64,000 nt of DNA from Cuneatibacter sp. NSJ-177 (GCF_022867805.1 NZ_JALIFO010000014.1:62001-126000); one strand, 5' to 3'. Positions 17,969 to 27,804 are shown, counted from the first letter of the stretch. Notes: generated by a model from the letters alone, not told the origin. Numbers and translations are program-made.

Positions 17969-18874
17969 TCATCCCCCTTTTCGTTCCTTTAACTTCGGAT
18001 CCAGCGCGTCACGAAGCCCATCCCCCAGCAGGTTAAAAGCCATGACAGTGATCATGATCACAAGTCCAGGGAACAGGGTCAGATATCCGGAATCCCGGAT
18101 AAAACCACGGCCGGCAGACAGCAGGCTCCCCCATTCCGGCGACGGCTTGGGAACGCCCAGCCCCAGGAAACTCAGCCCCGATGCCGAGATGATGGCCGAC
18201 GCAATGCGCAGTGTTACCTGCACAATGATAGGCGACAGGCAGTTCGGCAGTATATGGAAAAGAATAATCGCCTTATTGGTGCGCCCGATTGCTTTGGCTG
18301 CCTCCAAATATTCCTGGTTCCGCACCGTCAGCACGGAGGCGCGGGTGATCCGGACAAAAGCCGGTATGCTGGTGACGCCCACCGCAATCATCAGGTTAAG
18401 CGTGCTGCTCCCCAGAACCGAGATCACCACAATGGCCATGAGCATATAGGGAACCGACGCGAAAATATCGGTCACACGCATGATGATTTCCTCGATGGCT
18501 CCGCCGTAGTAGCCTGCGACAGCCCCCAGCACCATACCAGCGGCCAGCGCAATCAACACAGCCACCGCACCGATGGCCAGGGAATAGCGGGATCCATACA
18601 GGATGCGGATAAACATATCCCGCCCTTTTTCGTCGGTTCCAAAAGGGTGCTCCCAGCTTGGCCCCTGGAGGCGGTCGGAAATATTCATGGCAATCACCTG
18701 GTTTTCATAGTCGAACAATACATCGGCAAACACGGCGATCAATACCAGAATTGCGATAATCGCCAGTCCCGCCATAGCGCCTTTATTCTTGCTCAGACGG
18801 TGCATCACCTCTCCGAACCGGGTCCGTTTTTTTCTCACTTTCTCCGTGGCAACGACAGTCTTCATCCCACTCAC
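17969..18874 (-). CDS. Oligopeptide ABC transporter permease, OppC/DppC-like
   Basis: Membrane permease of the second importer, 301 residues. A cytoplasmic N-terminal arm (1-38) precedes helix 1 (about 39-58). The OppC motif [11 protein letters not shown] and the EAA-like loop ([13 protein letters not shown]) are clear, and the C-terminus has [17 protein letters not shown]. It overlaps the OppB stop by four bases (ATGA), consistent with coupling and equimolar production of the two permeases. Confidence 0.94.
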   Translation of the reverse strand: MSGMKTVVATEKVRKKRTRFGEVMHRLSKNKGAMAGLAIIAILVLIAVFADVLFDYENQVIAMNISDRLQGPSWEHPFGTDEKGRDMFIRILYGSRYSLAIGAVAVLIALAAGMVLGAVAGYYGGAIEEIIMRVTDIFASVPYMLMAIVVISVLGSSTLNLMIAVGVTSIPAFVRITRASVLTVRNQEYLEAAKAIGRTNKAIILFHILPNCLSPIIVQVTLRIASAIISASGLSFLGLGVPKPSPEWGSLLSAGRGFIRDSGYLTLFPGLVIMITVMAFNLLGDGLRDALDPKLKERKGG

Positions 18875-19812
18875 CTTCCTTTCGCTCCGTACCGGGACCT
18901 CAGCCTGGGATCCACCACCGCGTACAGCAAGTCGACGGCCAGCAGAAGGAGGCTAATGATAATCGTCGTCATGATAATGCTGCCGGTAACCATGGGCGTG
19001 TCCCTGGAATTGACGGAGTCAATGATCAGGCGCCCTACGCCGGGCCACGAAAAAACGGTTTCCGTCAGAACCGATCCGCCCAGCAGGGCTCCCAGCTGGG
19101 TTCCGCTGATGGTAATGATCGGGATCAGCGCATTCTTCAAAGCATGTTTTTTCACCACAGTCTTCTCATTGACTCCTTTGGCCCGGGCGGTCCTCAGATA
19201 GTCCTGATTCAGCACATCCAGCATGGAGGACCGGGTGGTCCGAGTGATTACGGCCATAAAGCCCGTTCCCGCGGTAATGGCCGGCAAGACCAGGCTGAGG
19301 AGTCCATCGTTAAAGCCGCCGGAAGGAAACCATCCAAGCCCATTGGACAGATAAATAATCAGCAAAAGTCCCACCCAGAAATTCGGCATCGACAGCCCCA
19401 GCAATGCGAAAACCATAGCCAGATTATCCCGGATCGATCCATTATGTACCGCCGATATGATTCCGAGAGGAATGGACAGTCCCACAGCCACCACAATAGA
19501 GGCAGCGGCCAGGGCGATCGTGTTGGGGAGACGATCCATATAGGTCCCCATCACATCCTGATTGGAGATATAGGAGACACCCAGGTCTCCCTGCACCAGC
19601 CCGCCCATATACTTCACATAACGGATCAAGAGAGGCTGATCCAGACCCAGCTGCTGTTCCAGCAGCTTAAGGTCCTCTTCCGTTGCATCTTCCGGAGCCA
19701 GGTAATCCACAGCGTTTCCCGGAGCCAGGTCCATGGCGACGAAAATGATAAGCGACACGCCGATGATAACAGGAATGATCATCAACAATCGCTTTAGTGT
19801 ATATCGATACAT
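18871..19812 (-). CDS. Oligopeptide ABC transporter permease, OppB/DppB-like
   Basis: Membrane permease of the second importer, 313 residues from ATG 19812. This start has AAAGGAGGACAT immediately upstream and gives the family N-terminus MYRYTLKRLLMIIPV. The longer frame to 19869 runs through an intergenic hairpin and is rejected. Features seen are the PGN motif after helix 1 (DLAPGNAV), about six helices and the EAA-like loop (KKHALKNALIPIITI). The gene follows the solute-binding protein gene after 73 bases containing a stem-loop. Confidence 0.94.
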   Translation of the reverse strand: MYRYTLKRLLMIIPVIIGVSLIIFVAMDLAPGNAVDYLAPEDATEEDLKLLEQQLGLDQPLLIRYVKYMGGLVQGDLGVSYISNQDVMGTYMDRLPNTIALAAASIVVAVGLSIPLGIISAVHNGSIRDNLAMVFALLGLSMPNFWVGLLLIIYLSNGLGWFPSGGFNDGLLSLVLPAITAGTGFMAVITRTTRSSMLDVLNQDYLRTARAKGVNEKTVVKKHALKNALIPIITISGTQLGALLGGSVLTETVFSWPGVGRLIIDSVNSRDTPMVTGSIIMTTIIISLLLLAVDLLYAVVDPRLRSRYGAKGR

Positions 19813-19829
19813 ATGTCCTCCTTTGTCCC

Positions 19830-19861
19830 GGACCGCGCAGCCCTGACGGGCTGAGCAGTCC
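19830..19861 (-). other. Stem-loop between binding-protein and permease genes
   Basis: Arms 19830-19843 and 19848-19861 pair with one wobble and one mismatch around a four-base loop. There is no U-tract. Such hairpins between the binding protein and permease genes of ABC operons often protect the upstream mRNA and lower permease expression; this role is inferred. Confidence 0.6.
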
Positions 19862-19885
19862 GATTCCACATCTTTTCAGAGGGGG

Positions 19886-21442
19886 TCACTCGGTTACATA
19901 GGAATAAGCATAGAAGAAGATGCCGCCCGATTGGGTCATCATGCCGTCAAAGCCCTGCACATTGCCCCAGTAAGTTACACCATAGTACAGAGGAATATAG
20001 GGAACTTCCTCGGCCAGGATCTCCTGGACCTCCTTATACATGGCCTCTCTCTCCGCCACATCGGTGATCAGGCCGCCGGCAGCGAACAGCTCATCCACAC
20101 GGGGATTGGAGTAGAAAGCATCGTTGGAGGCCAGGCCTGTCACAAACACCTTGCGCGGCCCCTCTACGGTGGCGCCGTAGCTGCGGGCATTATAAAGCAG
20201 GGTGGTGGATTTCTGCCCGATATAGCTGGTCAGCCCTGCGGAATCCATCTCGTTGATCGTCAGCTCGATTCCGATTTCCCTTAGCTGGCTTTGGATTACC
20301 TCGACGGCGGAAATATTGGCGCTGTCACAGGCGATCTCCATAGTCAGGCCGTCTGCGTATCCGGCTTCAGCCATGAGAGCTTTTGCTTTCTCCAGGTCAT
20401 AACTGAACCCTTCGAAACCGTCATAGAATCCCAAAAGTCCTTGAGACCATAAGGTCTTGGCCGGGGCGCCCGCCCCCTCGGCAGCCACAGTGATGATATC
20501 TTCTTTGTTGACTGCACAGGCGACCGCCTGGCGAAGCGCCTGATTCTGGCCGATCTCGCTGCCTGTATTAAAGGAAAGATAGAACACACGGGAACTGTTC
20601 ATCTGATTCAGCACCAACGAGGGATCATCGGCGATGTAGGAGACCTCGACGGTGGCAGGATTCATACACACGTCGATCTCTTTATTCTGAAGAGCAATCA
20701 AGCGGGCAGAATTCTCCGGAATATAGCGGAACCGGAATTGGTTGGTTTTCAGATTTTCTGCATCCCAGTACTCCTCAAATTTATGCATGGTGACATAGTC
20801 ATTCAAAACAAAATCGTCCAGAACATAAGGGCCGCAGCCGATGGTTCCGCCGTTTTCCGGATCCTCTGTACAAGCTTTTTCAGAGAGAATGGAATAAAGT
20901 GGGTCCACAATTTTGGTCGGATAATCCACATCCACTTCCTTCAGGCTCAACTCCACGGTATACTCGTCCAATGCCTTCAACTCAGAAATCTGGCCCAGTA
21001 CAGACTTCGTACCTGCGTTATCAGCACCGCGGGCAAAGGTGTACAGCACGTCGCTGGCCTTCACATCTTCTCCGTTGTGGAACTTCATGCCTTGGCGCAA
21101 ATGGAAGACATAGGTCGCCTCTCCGGTCTGCTCCCAGGACTCGGCCACTCCGGGCTGCAACTCGCCGGTTTCCGTATTCAGGAAAATCAGGGACATATGG
21201 ATCATCTTCGTGATGATTTTCCCCGGCACATTGGTAGCGGCCTGTGCGTCCGCGGTCTGGGGAGCCGCGGACATGCCGACGATAAGTGTATCCTTATAGG
21301 CGCCGCCTGTCTCCGCCGTTCCTGTGGTCTCTGCTCCAACTGTGGCAGCCTGGGTCGTCTCCTTCGGTTCCGAAGAGCTGCAGGCCGTAAGAGATCCTGT
21401 GATCATCAACAGGCAAAGTAACATCGCAATTCCTTTTTTCAT
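19886..21442 (-). CDS. Oligopeptide ABC transporter substrate-binding lipoprotein (SBP family 5)
   Basis: Extracellular receptor of the second importer, 518 residues from ATG 21442, which follows AAAGGAGAAACAAG. The alternative upstream ATG at 21478 would add a charged 12-residue extension before the signal peptide and is rejected. The lipoprotein signal (MKKGIAMLLCLLMITGS) ends in the lipobox LTAC. The mature protein has the Ser/Thr-rich linker and family 5 segments such as VFHLRQGMKFHNGEDVKASD and ILAEEVPYIPLYYGV. It is the first gene of a nine-gene operon reading to pepT. Its promoter matches sigma-54 (21492-21506), so expression should need the adjacent NtrC-type activator. Confidence 0.94.
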   Translation of the reverse strand: MKKGIAMLLCLLMITGSLTACSSSEPKETTQAATVGAETTGTAETGGAYKDTLIVGMSAAPQTADAQAATNVPGKIITKMIHMSLIFLNTETGELQPGVAESWEQTGEATYVFHLRQGMKFHNGEDVKASDVLYTFARGADNAGTKSVLGQISELKALDEYTVELSLKEVDVDYPTKIVDPLYSILSEKACTEDPENGGTIGCGPYVLDDFVLNDYVTMHKFEEYWDAENLKTNQFRFRYIPENSARLIALQNKEIDVCMNPATVEVSYIADDPSLVLNQMNSSRVFYLSFNTGSEIGQNQALRQAVACAVNKEDIITVAAEGAGAPAKTLWSQGLLGFYDGFEGFSYDLEKAKALMAEAGYADGLTMEIACDSANISAVEVIQSQLREIGIELTINEMDSAGLTSYIGQKSTTLLYNARSYGATVEGPRKVFVTGLASNDAFYSNPRVDELFAAGGLITDVAEREAMYKEVQEILAEEVPYIPLYYGVTYWGNVQGFDGMMTQSGGIFFYAYSYVTE

Positions 21443-21491
21443 CTTGTTTCTCCTTTTCTTTTTTTGAGGATCCTCCATACCTCTTATAAAA

Positions 21492-21506
21492 GCAAATATG
21501 ATGCCA
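21492..21506 (-). promoter_or_regulatory. Sigma-54 (-24/-12) promoter of the peptide operon
   Basis: Minus-strand TGGCATCATATTTGC matches the -24/-12 consensus TGGCACG-N4-TTGC at the GG and GC elements with exactly the required spacing. It lies 50 bases upstream of the ATG, giving a leader of about 38 bases with a good ribosome binding site. The next gene upstream encodes a sigma-54 activator with GAFTGA, which strongly supports the call. No clear activator-binding dyad was found in the short space before the terminator. Confidence 0.85.
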
Positions 21507-21540
21507 AGTTATTTTTCCCTGTTTTCGTGGTTTTTCATCC

Positions 21541-21597
21541 TTTTATTATAAAAAAAGCGGCATTTTTTTCCGGTTTCAGAAAAAAATGCCGCTTTCC
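21541..21597 (-). terminator. Rho-independent terminator of the kinase/activator operon
   Basis: On the minus strand AAAGCGGCATTTTTTTC pairs with GAAAAAAATGCCGCTTT around an eight-base loop and is followed by further T residues (TTTTTTTATAAT). It isolates the regulator operon from the sigma-54 promoter that follows. Confidence 0.88.
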
Positions 21598-21611
21598 GTC
21601 AGGGCTTCTCC

Positions 21612-22997
21612 TTAGACTCCGCCTCCCTTGACGCCGATTCGATATTCATTCAATTTATTCCGCAATCCTCTTTCGCTGATGCCCAGATGGCTTGCGATCA
21701 GCTTCTGCTTCCCGCCAAAGGCATCATAGCAGGCTAAAATAGCCTCTTTCTCCAGTTCCGCCAACGTCAGAGAGGTCAAAAGCTTCTCCGCCGTTCCCTC
21801 TCCTGCCGGCAGCTCGTCTACATTCTGACGTAGCCGGGGCGGCAAGTCTTTCTCTGAGATGAAGTTCTGATCACACATGATCGCCGCATACTCCAACACA
21901 TTGGCCAGTTCCCGGACGTTTCCAGGATAATCGTAGGCCAAAAGTAAATGCCTGGCCTGCTCATCCATTCCTTGAATATGTAATCCCTTCTCCTTGTTAT
22001 AGCGTTGAATAAAATAATCGCTCAACAGAGGGATATCCTGCTTTCTGTCCCTAAGCGGCGGCAGGTTAATCTCCACCACATTCAACCGATAGTACAAATC
22101 GGCGCGGAAGTCCCCCTCGCGGATCATGGCAGTCAGGTCACGATTGGTGGCCGCCACCACACAGATATCCAGTTTCCGAACTTCATTGCTGCCTAAAGGA
22201 GTGTATTCCCGCTCCTGAAGCACGCGCAGAAGTTTGCTCTGCAGGTTCAAAGACATATCGCCGATCTCGTCCAAAAATAAGATTCCGCCCTGGGCCGCCT
22301 CCAGTTTCCCTCGTTGATCCGCCACCGCTCCGGTAAAAGCTCCCCGCTTGTGGCCGAATAGTTCTCCTTCCAGCAATCCTTCAGGGATAGCGGCGCAGTT
22401 GATCGCCACGAACGGCTGACTTTTCCTCCTGCCCATGTCATGAATGGCCCGCGCCACCAGCTCTTTGCCAGTTCCGCTCTCCCCCACAATGGTGACCGAA
22501 GTGTCCAGATCCTTTACCTTCCGAATCAACTCGAAAACGTTCTGCATCTCCATCGAGGCGCCGATAATGCCGCCGTATTGGCTGCTGCGCATATTATCAA
22601 TCTCATGGTTCAGGCGGATCACCTGATGGCTGAGACTGCGTACAGCCAGCGCGTTTTCCATATAGATCTGCAGCTCCTCGATATCCAGAGGCTTGGTCAA
22701 ATAAGTGAATGCGCCGCACCGCATCGCCTCCACAGAAGAACGAATGGACCCGTAGGCAGTCATCATAATCACCGGTATGGTCTCATCCCTCTCTCGGATC
22801 CATTTGAGAACATCGATCCCGCTGACCTTGCCGATCTGCAGATCCAGCAGAACCAGATCCGGCCTGCACTGCTGTACCGCCTCTTTTCCCTGTTCTGCAT
22901 CCCCGGCGATACAGACCTGATACGAATCCTCCAAGGCAAAAGTCAGAGCCTGACAGATACTTGGCTCGTCATCCACAATTAAAATTTTAGGCTTCAT
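21612..22997 (-). CDS. NtrC-family sigma-54-dependent response regulator
   Basis: A 461-residue activator with three domains. The receiver (1-120) has D9/D10 in ILIVDDEP, phospho-acceptor D52 and the TKPLD lysine. The AAA+ sigma-54 domain (about 143-375) has GESGTGKE, the sigma-54-contacting GAFTGA and Walker [14 protein letters not shown] Fis-type helix-turn-helix is at the C-terminus ([19 protein letters not shown]). Phosphorylated protein would open sigma-54 promoters. The sigma-54 site 105 bases beyond its stop codon is the obvious target. Its start overlaps the kinase gene by four bases (ATGA), so kinase and regulator are coupled partners. Confidence 0.96.
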   Translation of the reverse strand: MKPKILIVDDEPSICQALTFALEDSYQVCIAGDAEQGKEAVQQCRPDLVLLDLQIGKVSGIDVLKWIRERDETIPVIMMTAYGSIRSSVEAMRCGAFTYLTKPLDIEELQIYMENALAVRSLSHQVIRLNHEIDNMRSSQYGGIIGASMEMQNVFELIRKVKDLDTSVTIVGESGTGKELVARAIHDMGRRKSQPFVAINCAAIPEGLLEGELFGHKRGAFTGAVADQRGKLEAAQGGILFLDEIGDMSLNLQSKLLRVLQEREYTPLGSNEVRKLDICVVAATNRDLTAMIREGDFRADLYYRLNVVEINLPPLRDRKQDIPLLSDYFIQRYNKEKGLHIQGMDEQARHLLLAYDYPGNVRELANVLEYAAIMCDQNFISEKDLPPRLRQNVDELPAGEGTAEKLLTSLTLAELEKEAILACYDAFGGKQKLIASHLGISERGLRNKLNEYRIGVKGGGV

Positions 22998-25003
22998 ACA
23001 TCCTCTCTCTCCTTCCTCCTCTCCTGTCCACCGGCAGCGGGAAACCGAATGGTAATCCGGGTATATTCCCCTCTTGTGCTGCTGATTTCCATCTGGCCGC
23101 CGTTCTCCAGGATAAATTGCTCCGACAGAGCCAATCCAAGCCCTGACCCTCGTTCCTTTGTCGTGTAAAAGAGCTCCGTACAGCGCTGTCTCATGGTCTC
23201 TGTCATCCCCATGCCGGTATCCTCCACCTGTATAAACACAATATCTCCCCGCCGCTCCACCGACACGGTCAGGCGCAGCGATTCCTTTTGATCCGGCTGT
23301 TTTACCGCTTTTTCCTCCATAGATTCAATCCCGTTGAGCATCAGATTGATCAGTACCTGTTTGATCTGATCCGGATTCGCATAGATCGATGCGGCTTGAA
23401 GATTCACAGAGACCTGTATCTTCCTTTGGGCAACCTGGGAAAGGTAGGTGCATTCCCGCACCAGCGCGCACAGGTCAATCTCAGTCCTGATTCCTTTAAT
23501 CGGCCGTGCATAGCTCACCAGCGACTCAATCAGATGATTGATCCGATCCGCCTCCTTGGGGACAAACTCGCCAAAAGAATGCAGAAAGTTGGCATCCCCG
23601 TGTTTCTGGTGGATCAGGCTGGCGTAGGTGTGTATCGCCATCAGCGGGTTTTTGATCTCATGGGCGATGCCGGCAATAATTTGGTTCAGCACACGGTTCT
23701 TCTCTGCCTCCAGGCTCTCCTGCATCATTCGCTGCTCACGGGTGATATTTTCCAGAGTGATCAGTGCGCCGCTGACCTGCCCGGACTCCACAATCTGGTG
23801 GATATTCAGCCGGTAGTAGCTGCACAGCCCATCCGCGGCCTGCACAGCTACCTGTTTGTTGTCCACTCGGAAACCTGGCTCAGAAAGATCATCCTGCACC
23901 TGCGCCAGCACCTCCCGGAAGCAGGGGAGCATATCAACCGTACAGTTCTCCCCCACGGGGGGAAATCCAGCCATTCGCTTTGCACTGTAATTCATCAGCA
24001 GGATCCTGCTGCTGCCATCGATCATGATCATCCCGTTCTTTGCATTTTCAATCAGCCGGCTTCTCAACTTTCCTTCAAATTGGAGCTGTTCCATCTGACG
24101 TTTTAGCTGGCTATTCGTATCCGTCAACTCCTGGGTTTTTTCCAGTATTTGTTCCTGCAAAAGTCTTCGGACGCGGTATCCGATCACAGAGTAGATCAGA
24201 AAGCCGCCGATCAGGATAGCCGTAGCCGCGGATACCCATTTCAGCACAGTCAGCCAGTCTCGCTCCCTTTCCTCCGCAATCCATCGAGAGATGGTTTCCG
24301 GATAGTCTCCGCCGATGCGCAGATCCAGAATGGCGGTGTTCAAAGTCCGAAGCAAGGAATTGTCCTTTGGCCGGCAGGCAATGGTGTACTGAACCGTATC
24401 CAGGTGCTGGTTCGTCACCACAAAATCCATGGTCTGACCGGAATTTTCCTGCGCATAGTCCAACACTGCTTTGTCCAAAATTGCTGCATCGATCTGTCCC
24501 TCCCTCAGATACTCCATCAGGCTGGAGACACGGTCGGAAACGATATAGCGGTCTGCAATCAAACTGTATATAATCGTGTCCTCGGTTGTTTGGTAATTAT
24601 AGCCGACCCGGTATCCCCGGTTCGTCCTGCCGGACTCTGCAAAGGAGGACGAGGCCGCGATCACCAGCTTGGACGCATACAGCTCCGCCGTCTCAGGCAT
24701 TTGATGACCGCTGGAGGACGGCATCCCCAGCACCAGGTCAGCCTCCCCCTGCTCCAACGCTTCCACGCAGGCATTTAAGGTCGCATAGCGATGATACTCC
24801 GCCCGGTACCCGGCGCGTTCGGCCACCTGGTCAAACAAATCAATCAAAAGTCCGGCGGCAACACCGTTTTCACCGACAAATTGGTAGGGTGCTTCTTCAT
24901 AAAATGCAACGAGAAACATAGGTCTTTGTCCGCATACAGGCGTGCAGGTCCCGATGAGAAGGAACATAATACTCAATAGAATTATTGTTTTTCCATTTTT
25001 CAT
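22994..25003 (-). CDS. Sensor histidine kinase with extracellular SBP_bac_3 domain
   Basis: Membrane sensor of 669 residues. After a signal-like helix (1-25) comes a family 3 solute-binding domain of the amino-acid type (about 30-250: PYQFVGENGVAAGLLIDLFDQV), then a membrane helix (about 255-275), a short coiled coil, a PAS-like domain (about 315-420), the H-box IAHEIKNPLMAIHTYASLI and an ATPase domain (DTGMGM, GSGLGLALSEQF). The start at 25003 is set by AGAGGAGAAGATGCG; a 59-residue upstream extension lacks family features. The architecture is BvgS/EvgS-like but without phosphorelay domains. It likely binds an extracellular amino acid and controls the peptide operon through the overlapping regulator gene. 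Confidence 0.92.
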   Translation of the reverse strand: MKNGKTIILLSIMFLLIGTCTPVCGQRPMFLVAFYEEAPYQFVGENGVAAGLLIDLFDQVAERAGYRAEYHRYATLNACVEALEQGEADLVLGMPSSSGHQMPETAELYASKLVIAASSSFAESGRTNRGYRVGYNYQTTEDTIIYSLIADRYIVSDRVSSLMEYLREGQIDAAILDKAVLDYAQENSGQTMDFVVTNQHLDTVQYTIACRPKDNSLLRTLNTAILDLRIGGDYPETISRWIAEERERDWLTVLKWVSAATAILIGGFLIYSVIGYRVRRLLQEQILEKTQELTDTNSQLKRQMEQLQFEGKLRSRLIENAKNGMIMIDGSSRILLMNYSAKRMAGFPPVGENCTVDMLPCFREVLAQVQDDLSEPGFRVDNKQVAVQAADGLCSYYRLNIHQIVESGQVSGALITLENITREQRMMQESLEAEKNRVLNQIIAGIAHEIKNPLMAIHTYASLIHQKHGDANFLHSFGEFVPKEADRINHLIESLVSYARPIKGIRTEIDLCALVRECTYLSQVAQRKIQVSVNLQAASIYANPDQIKQVLINLMLNGIESMEEKAVKQPDQKESLRLTVSVERRGDIVFIQVEDTGMGMTETMRQRCTELFYTTKERGSGLGLALSEQFILENGGQMEISSTRGEYTRITIRFPAAGGQERRKEREDV

Positions 25004-25213
25004 CGCATCTTCTCCTCTTTTATTCTTTATTTTAATGGAAAGATGCTTATTTTTCCACCACTTTTTTACTGGATATTTTTGTTGCTGAATTCCTCTGGCT
25101 CTGTTTTCATGAAAAATTAGAGATAGCGGCAGGGAAATTACATCGTTCGGGCGTGATTGTACCGGGTCTCCTCCAACCAAGCGAGAGGAGCCATAACGGA
25201 TTTTTCTGTATAC
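25004..25213 (-). other. Intergenic region upstream of the sensor kinase
   Basis: About 210 bases without a supportable gene. A possible but weak minus-strand promoter (TGGAAA, 17 bases, TAAAAT) ends about 20 bases before the ribosome binding site of the kinase gene. No sigma-54 element was seen here. Confidence 0.4.
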
Positions 25214-25254
25214 AAAAAGCGACTCTAGGGCATAAAATGAACCCAGAGCCGCTT
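25211..25254 (-). terminator. Hairpin terminator after the ABC permease gene
   Basis: On the minus strand AAGCGGCTCTGGG pairs, with a bulge, with CCCTAGAGTCGCTT and is followed by TTTTG. It lies about 40 bases after the stop codon of the permease gene. Confidence 0.7.
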
Positions 25255-25291
25255 ATACTTTGTCTGACGTTTCAGTAAAGTCTATGCGTTT

Positions 25292-27025
25292 TTATTCATA
25301 TTCTGCAATCCTGCGGTCTGCAGAGCGCAGCAAGATCCGATAGATCAGAACGTCCAGCGCCGCCAGCGCTGCGGTGAAAATACCGGCCAGGGCGCCGATC
25401 GGAACCTCGAATTTCCAGTACAGCCAGCCAAACAGCACTCCGATCAATCCGCCGAGCACCCAAAGCACCAGCATACTCAGCATACTGTTGAAATTCTGCT
25501 TGACCGCCTGCTGTTCATTGGCCCAGACCAATTTCGGGCGGCAGACATCCCTCCAGAGCTGGAAACAGTTCATTCCAAAGTTCACCACCAGGCTGATCAA
25601 AATTCCCAGGGCAGCCGCCCAGAGGGGAACGCCCCAATACACGCCGATTGCCAGCAAAATCAGCAGATAGCCGGTGGTCCCCACAAAGCCCGGCAGCAAG
25701 CCGGAGAGCAGCTTTGCTTTCACCTGATCCCGGTAGGACATGGGGAGATACTTCATTGCGATAAAGCCGCTTCCTTCCCGCGAGATCGCCGTGGCGCAGA
25801 CGAGATTCATGCTGCCGACAAACAGGGTGATGCCATAGGAGCCGGCCACCACCACCAGCGCGGCCACAGCCGCGGCCTGGGGATCCGCACCTGCGGACGA
25901 AAGCGCTCCCAGCATTCCCTTCATCGCCGCAAAGCCTTCCGAAACCGAATCAAACTGGGCAAACATACTGATGACAACCGGGACCAAGAACAGCGCCGGC
26001 CAGATCAACAGGATTAAAACACAGTTCAAAAGATAGATCGGCGTCCGGAACAGGAGATGGAGTTCCTTTTTCACATACGTGGACATCGCACTGCGGCGCC
26101 TCACCAGCTTTTCGCTCTCGGACGCCGTGATTTTCTGGCGTTTGGAGGTCGTCTCGCTCATGCTGAGAACGCCGCCGAAATATAGTTTGCCTGCGACGAA
26201 CAAAAACACAACCAAAATCACCGCCGTAACGGCAAAGAAAAGAGGCAGGTGCGCCAGGCCCTCCCCGGTCATCGCCTTCACCAGGAACCGAAGATTTGGG
26301 AACAGCTTGCTGAGGAATCCGACCAGGGAATTCTTTCCCGCCGTCAGCAGATTCACGAGCCCTTCCTGATCCATGTTCTCCAGCTGGCTGCTGAACATGC
26401 CGACGCACATGGATATAATCAGAATGAAAACCGTCCCCAGGGTCGTCAGCAGGCTCTTATTTTTCGCTCCCTTGCCGATCCGCATGAAGATCATGGAAAT
26501 CAGCGCCGCATAGGCCATGGGAACCACCGGAAGCAGCAATAAGCCGGCCAGGCTGGCAATCCAGAAGGAAATACCCGCCCCGGCCGCAGTTCCATACCCG
26601 ATCAGCAGCGGAAGAAGCAGGAATGCGGTGGTCGCGGTCTCGTATACCCAGACAACCGTAAACTTCGCTCCTACGATCTGAACCGGCTTTAGGGGCAGCG
26701 GCAGGAGTGTCTGCACATCCCCGGACATATAAAACACGCTGAGAATATAAGGCAGCCCTAAAATCAGAGTCGCCATTCCGCCCGTAAAGCAGGCCATCTC
26801 CAAGAGCAGGCCTTCCTGCCCCAGCGGAGCCAGCATCTCATATCCGCTCTGTCCCGCCTGGAACATCATATATGCCAAAGGAAGCAGGCAGACCAGCATC
26901 AAAAGCCAGAGCGCTGCGCCGGAAAGCTTTCGAGATTTCTTTTTCTTTCCCGTGCTGCCCGTGGACATTGCATTTCCCATGCCGCATTTCAGCAAGATCC
27001 AGGTCAGCTTTCTGTACTTACGCAT
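25292..27025 (-). CDS. ABC-2-type transporter permease (putative exporter)
   Basis: Large polytopic membrane protein of 577 residues with about twelve hydrophobic segments, beginning at about 38-57 (ALWLLMLVCLLPLAYMMF). It has the short cytoplasmic stretch LLPLPLKPVQIVGAKF found in clostridial two-gene ABC systems of the ABC-2/YhgE-like type. The upstream gene encodes its ATPase and overlaps it by eight bases (27018-27025). No binding protein is present, so export or membrane remodelling is more likely than import. The substrate is unknown. Length is about twice that of a minimal ABC-2 permease, suggesting two fused halves. Confidence 0.8.
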   Translation of the reverse strand: MRKYRKLTWILLKCGMGNAMSTGSTGKKKKSRKLSGAALWLLMLVCLLPLAYMMFQAGQSGYEMLAPLGQEGLLLEMACFTGGMATLILGLPYILSVFYMSGDVQTLLPLPLKPVQIVGAKFTVVWVYETATTAFLLLPLLIGYGTAAGAGISFWIASLAGLLLLPVVPMAYAALISMIFMRIGKGAKNKSLLTTLGTVFILIISMCVGMFSSQLENMDQEGLVNLLTAGKNSLVGFLSKLFPNLRFLVKAMTGEGLAHLPLFFAVTAVILVVFLFVAGKLYFGGVLSMSETTSKRQKITASESEKLVRRRSAMSTYVKKELHLLFRTPIYLLNCVLILLIWPALFLVPVVISMFAQFDSVSEGFAAMKGMLGALSSAGADPQAAAVAALVVVAGSYGITLFVGSMNLVCATAISREGSGFIAMKYLPMSYRDQVKAKLLSGLLPGFVGTTGYLLILLAIGVYWGVPLWAAALGILISLVVNFGMNCFQLWRDVCRPKLVWANEQQAVKQNFNSMLSMLVLWVLGGLIGVLFGWLYWKFEVPIGALAGIFTAALAALDVLIYRILLRSADRRIAEYE

Positions 27026-27752
27026 CTTTCGTCATGCTCAGGAAGATTTCTTCCAGAGATTCTCCTTCCCGGAATTGTTTTCTCAGGTCGTCCAGCGTGC
27101 CGCGGTACACGATTTTCCCCTTGTTAATCACAGCGATCCGGTCGCACAGCTTCTCCGCCACCTCCAAAACGTGAGTGGAAAATAAAACGCTCTTTCCGGC
27201 GGCTGCGTGCTCTTTCATCATTTCTTTCAGCGCAAAGGCCGACTTGGGATCCAAGCCAGTCAACGGTTCATCCAAAATCCAGACCGAAGGATTGTGGAGC
27301 AGGGCCCCCATCACCATGATTTTCTGGCGCATACCGTGGGAGTAGCTGAGAATCCTGTCCTTCAGCGCGTTCTCCATCTCAAACCGGGAGGCAAAAGACG
27401 CAATCCGCTCCTTCCGCTCCTTGGTCGGCACATCGTACAGATCCGCCATAAAATTCAAATATTCTATCCCTTTCAGGCGGAGGAAGTTATCCGGGCTGTC
27501 GGAGACAAAGCCGAACTGCCTTTTTGCTTCCACCGGATTTTTTCCGATGTCAATCCCATTGATTTCGATGGAACCGTCTTCATCCGGTTCCAGAATCCCG
27601 GTAATCATCTTCAGCGTAGTGGTTTTCCCCGCACCGTTGGGCCCGATAAAACCGGTGATCGTTCCCTCCTCAATCTCCCAGTCCAGATTATCCACGGCCT
27701 TGTGAGTCCCCGCATAGGTTTTTGAAATATGCGCAAGCCGAATCATCGACAT
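27018..27752 (-). CDS. ABC transporter ATPase (exporter type)
   Basis: A 244-residue nucleotide-binding protein. Walker A is GPNGAGKTT, Q-loop GFVSDSPDNF, signature LSYSHGMRQK, Walker B VWILDEPLTGLDP and switch histidine FSTHVL. The SHGMRQK signature is typical of ABC-2 exporter ATPases (CcmA/YtrB-like). It pairs with the overlapping permease gene and has its own promoter just upstream. A self-resistance, bacteriocin-export or cell-envelope role is possible but not shown by the sequence. Confidence 0.92.
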   Translation of the reverse strand: MSMIRLAHISKTYAGTHKAVDNLDWEIEEGTITGFIGPNGAGKTTTLKMITGILEPDEDGSIEINGIDIGKNPVEAKRQFGFVSDSPDNFLRLKGIEYLNFMADLYDVPTKERKERIASFASRFEMENALKDRILSYSHGMRQKIMVMGALLHNPSVWILDEPLTGLDPKSAFALKEMMKEHAAAGKSVLFSTHVLEVAEKLCDRIAVINKGKIVYRGTLDDLRKQFREGESLEEIFLSMTKDA

Positions 27753-27804
27753 GTTGCCCTCCTCACCGAATCCCCCTCGGATTCTTTTGTTCTAGTTTGA
27801 TAAT

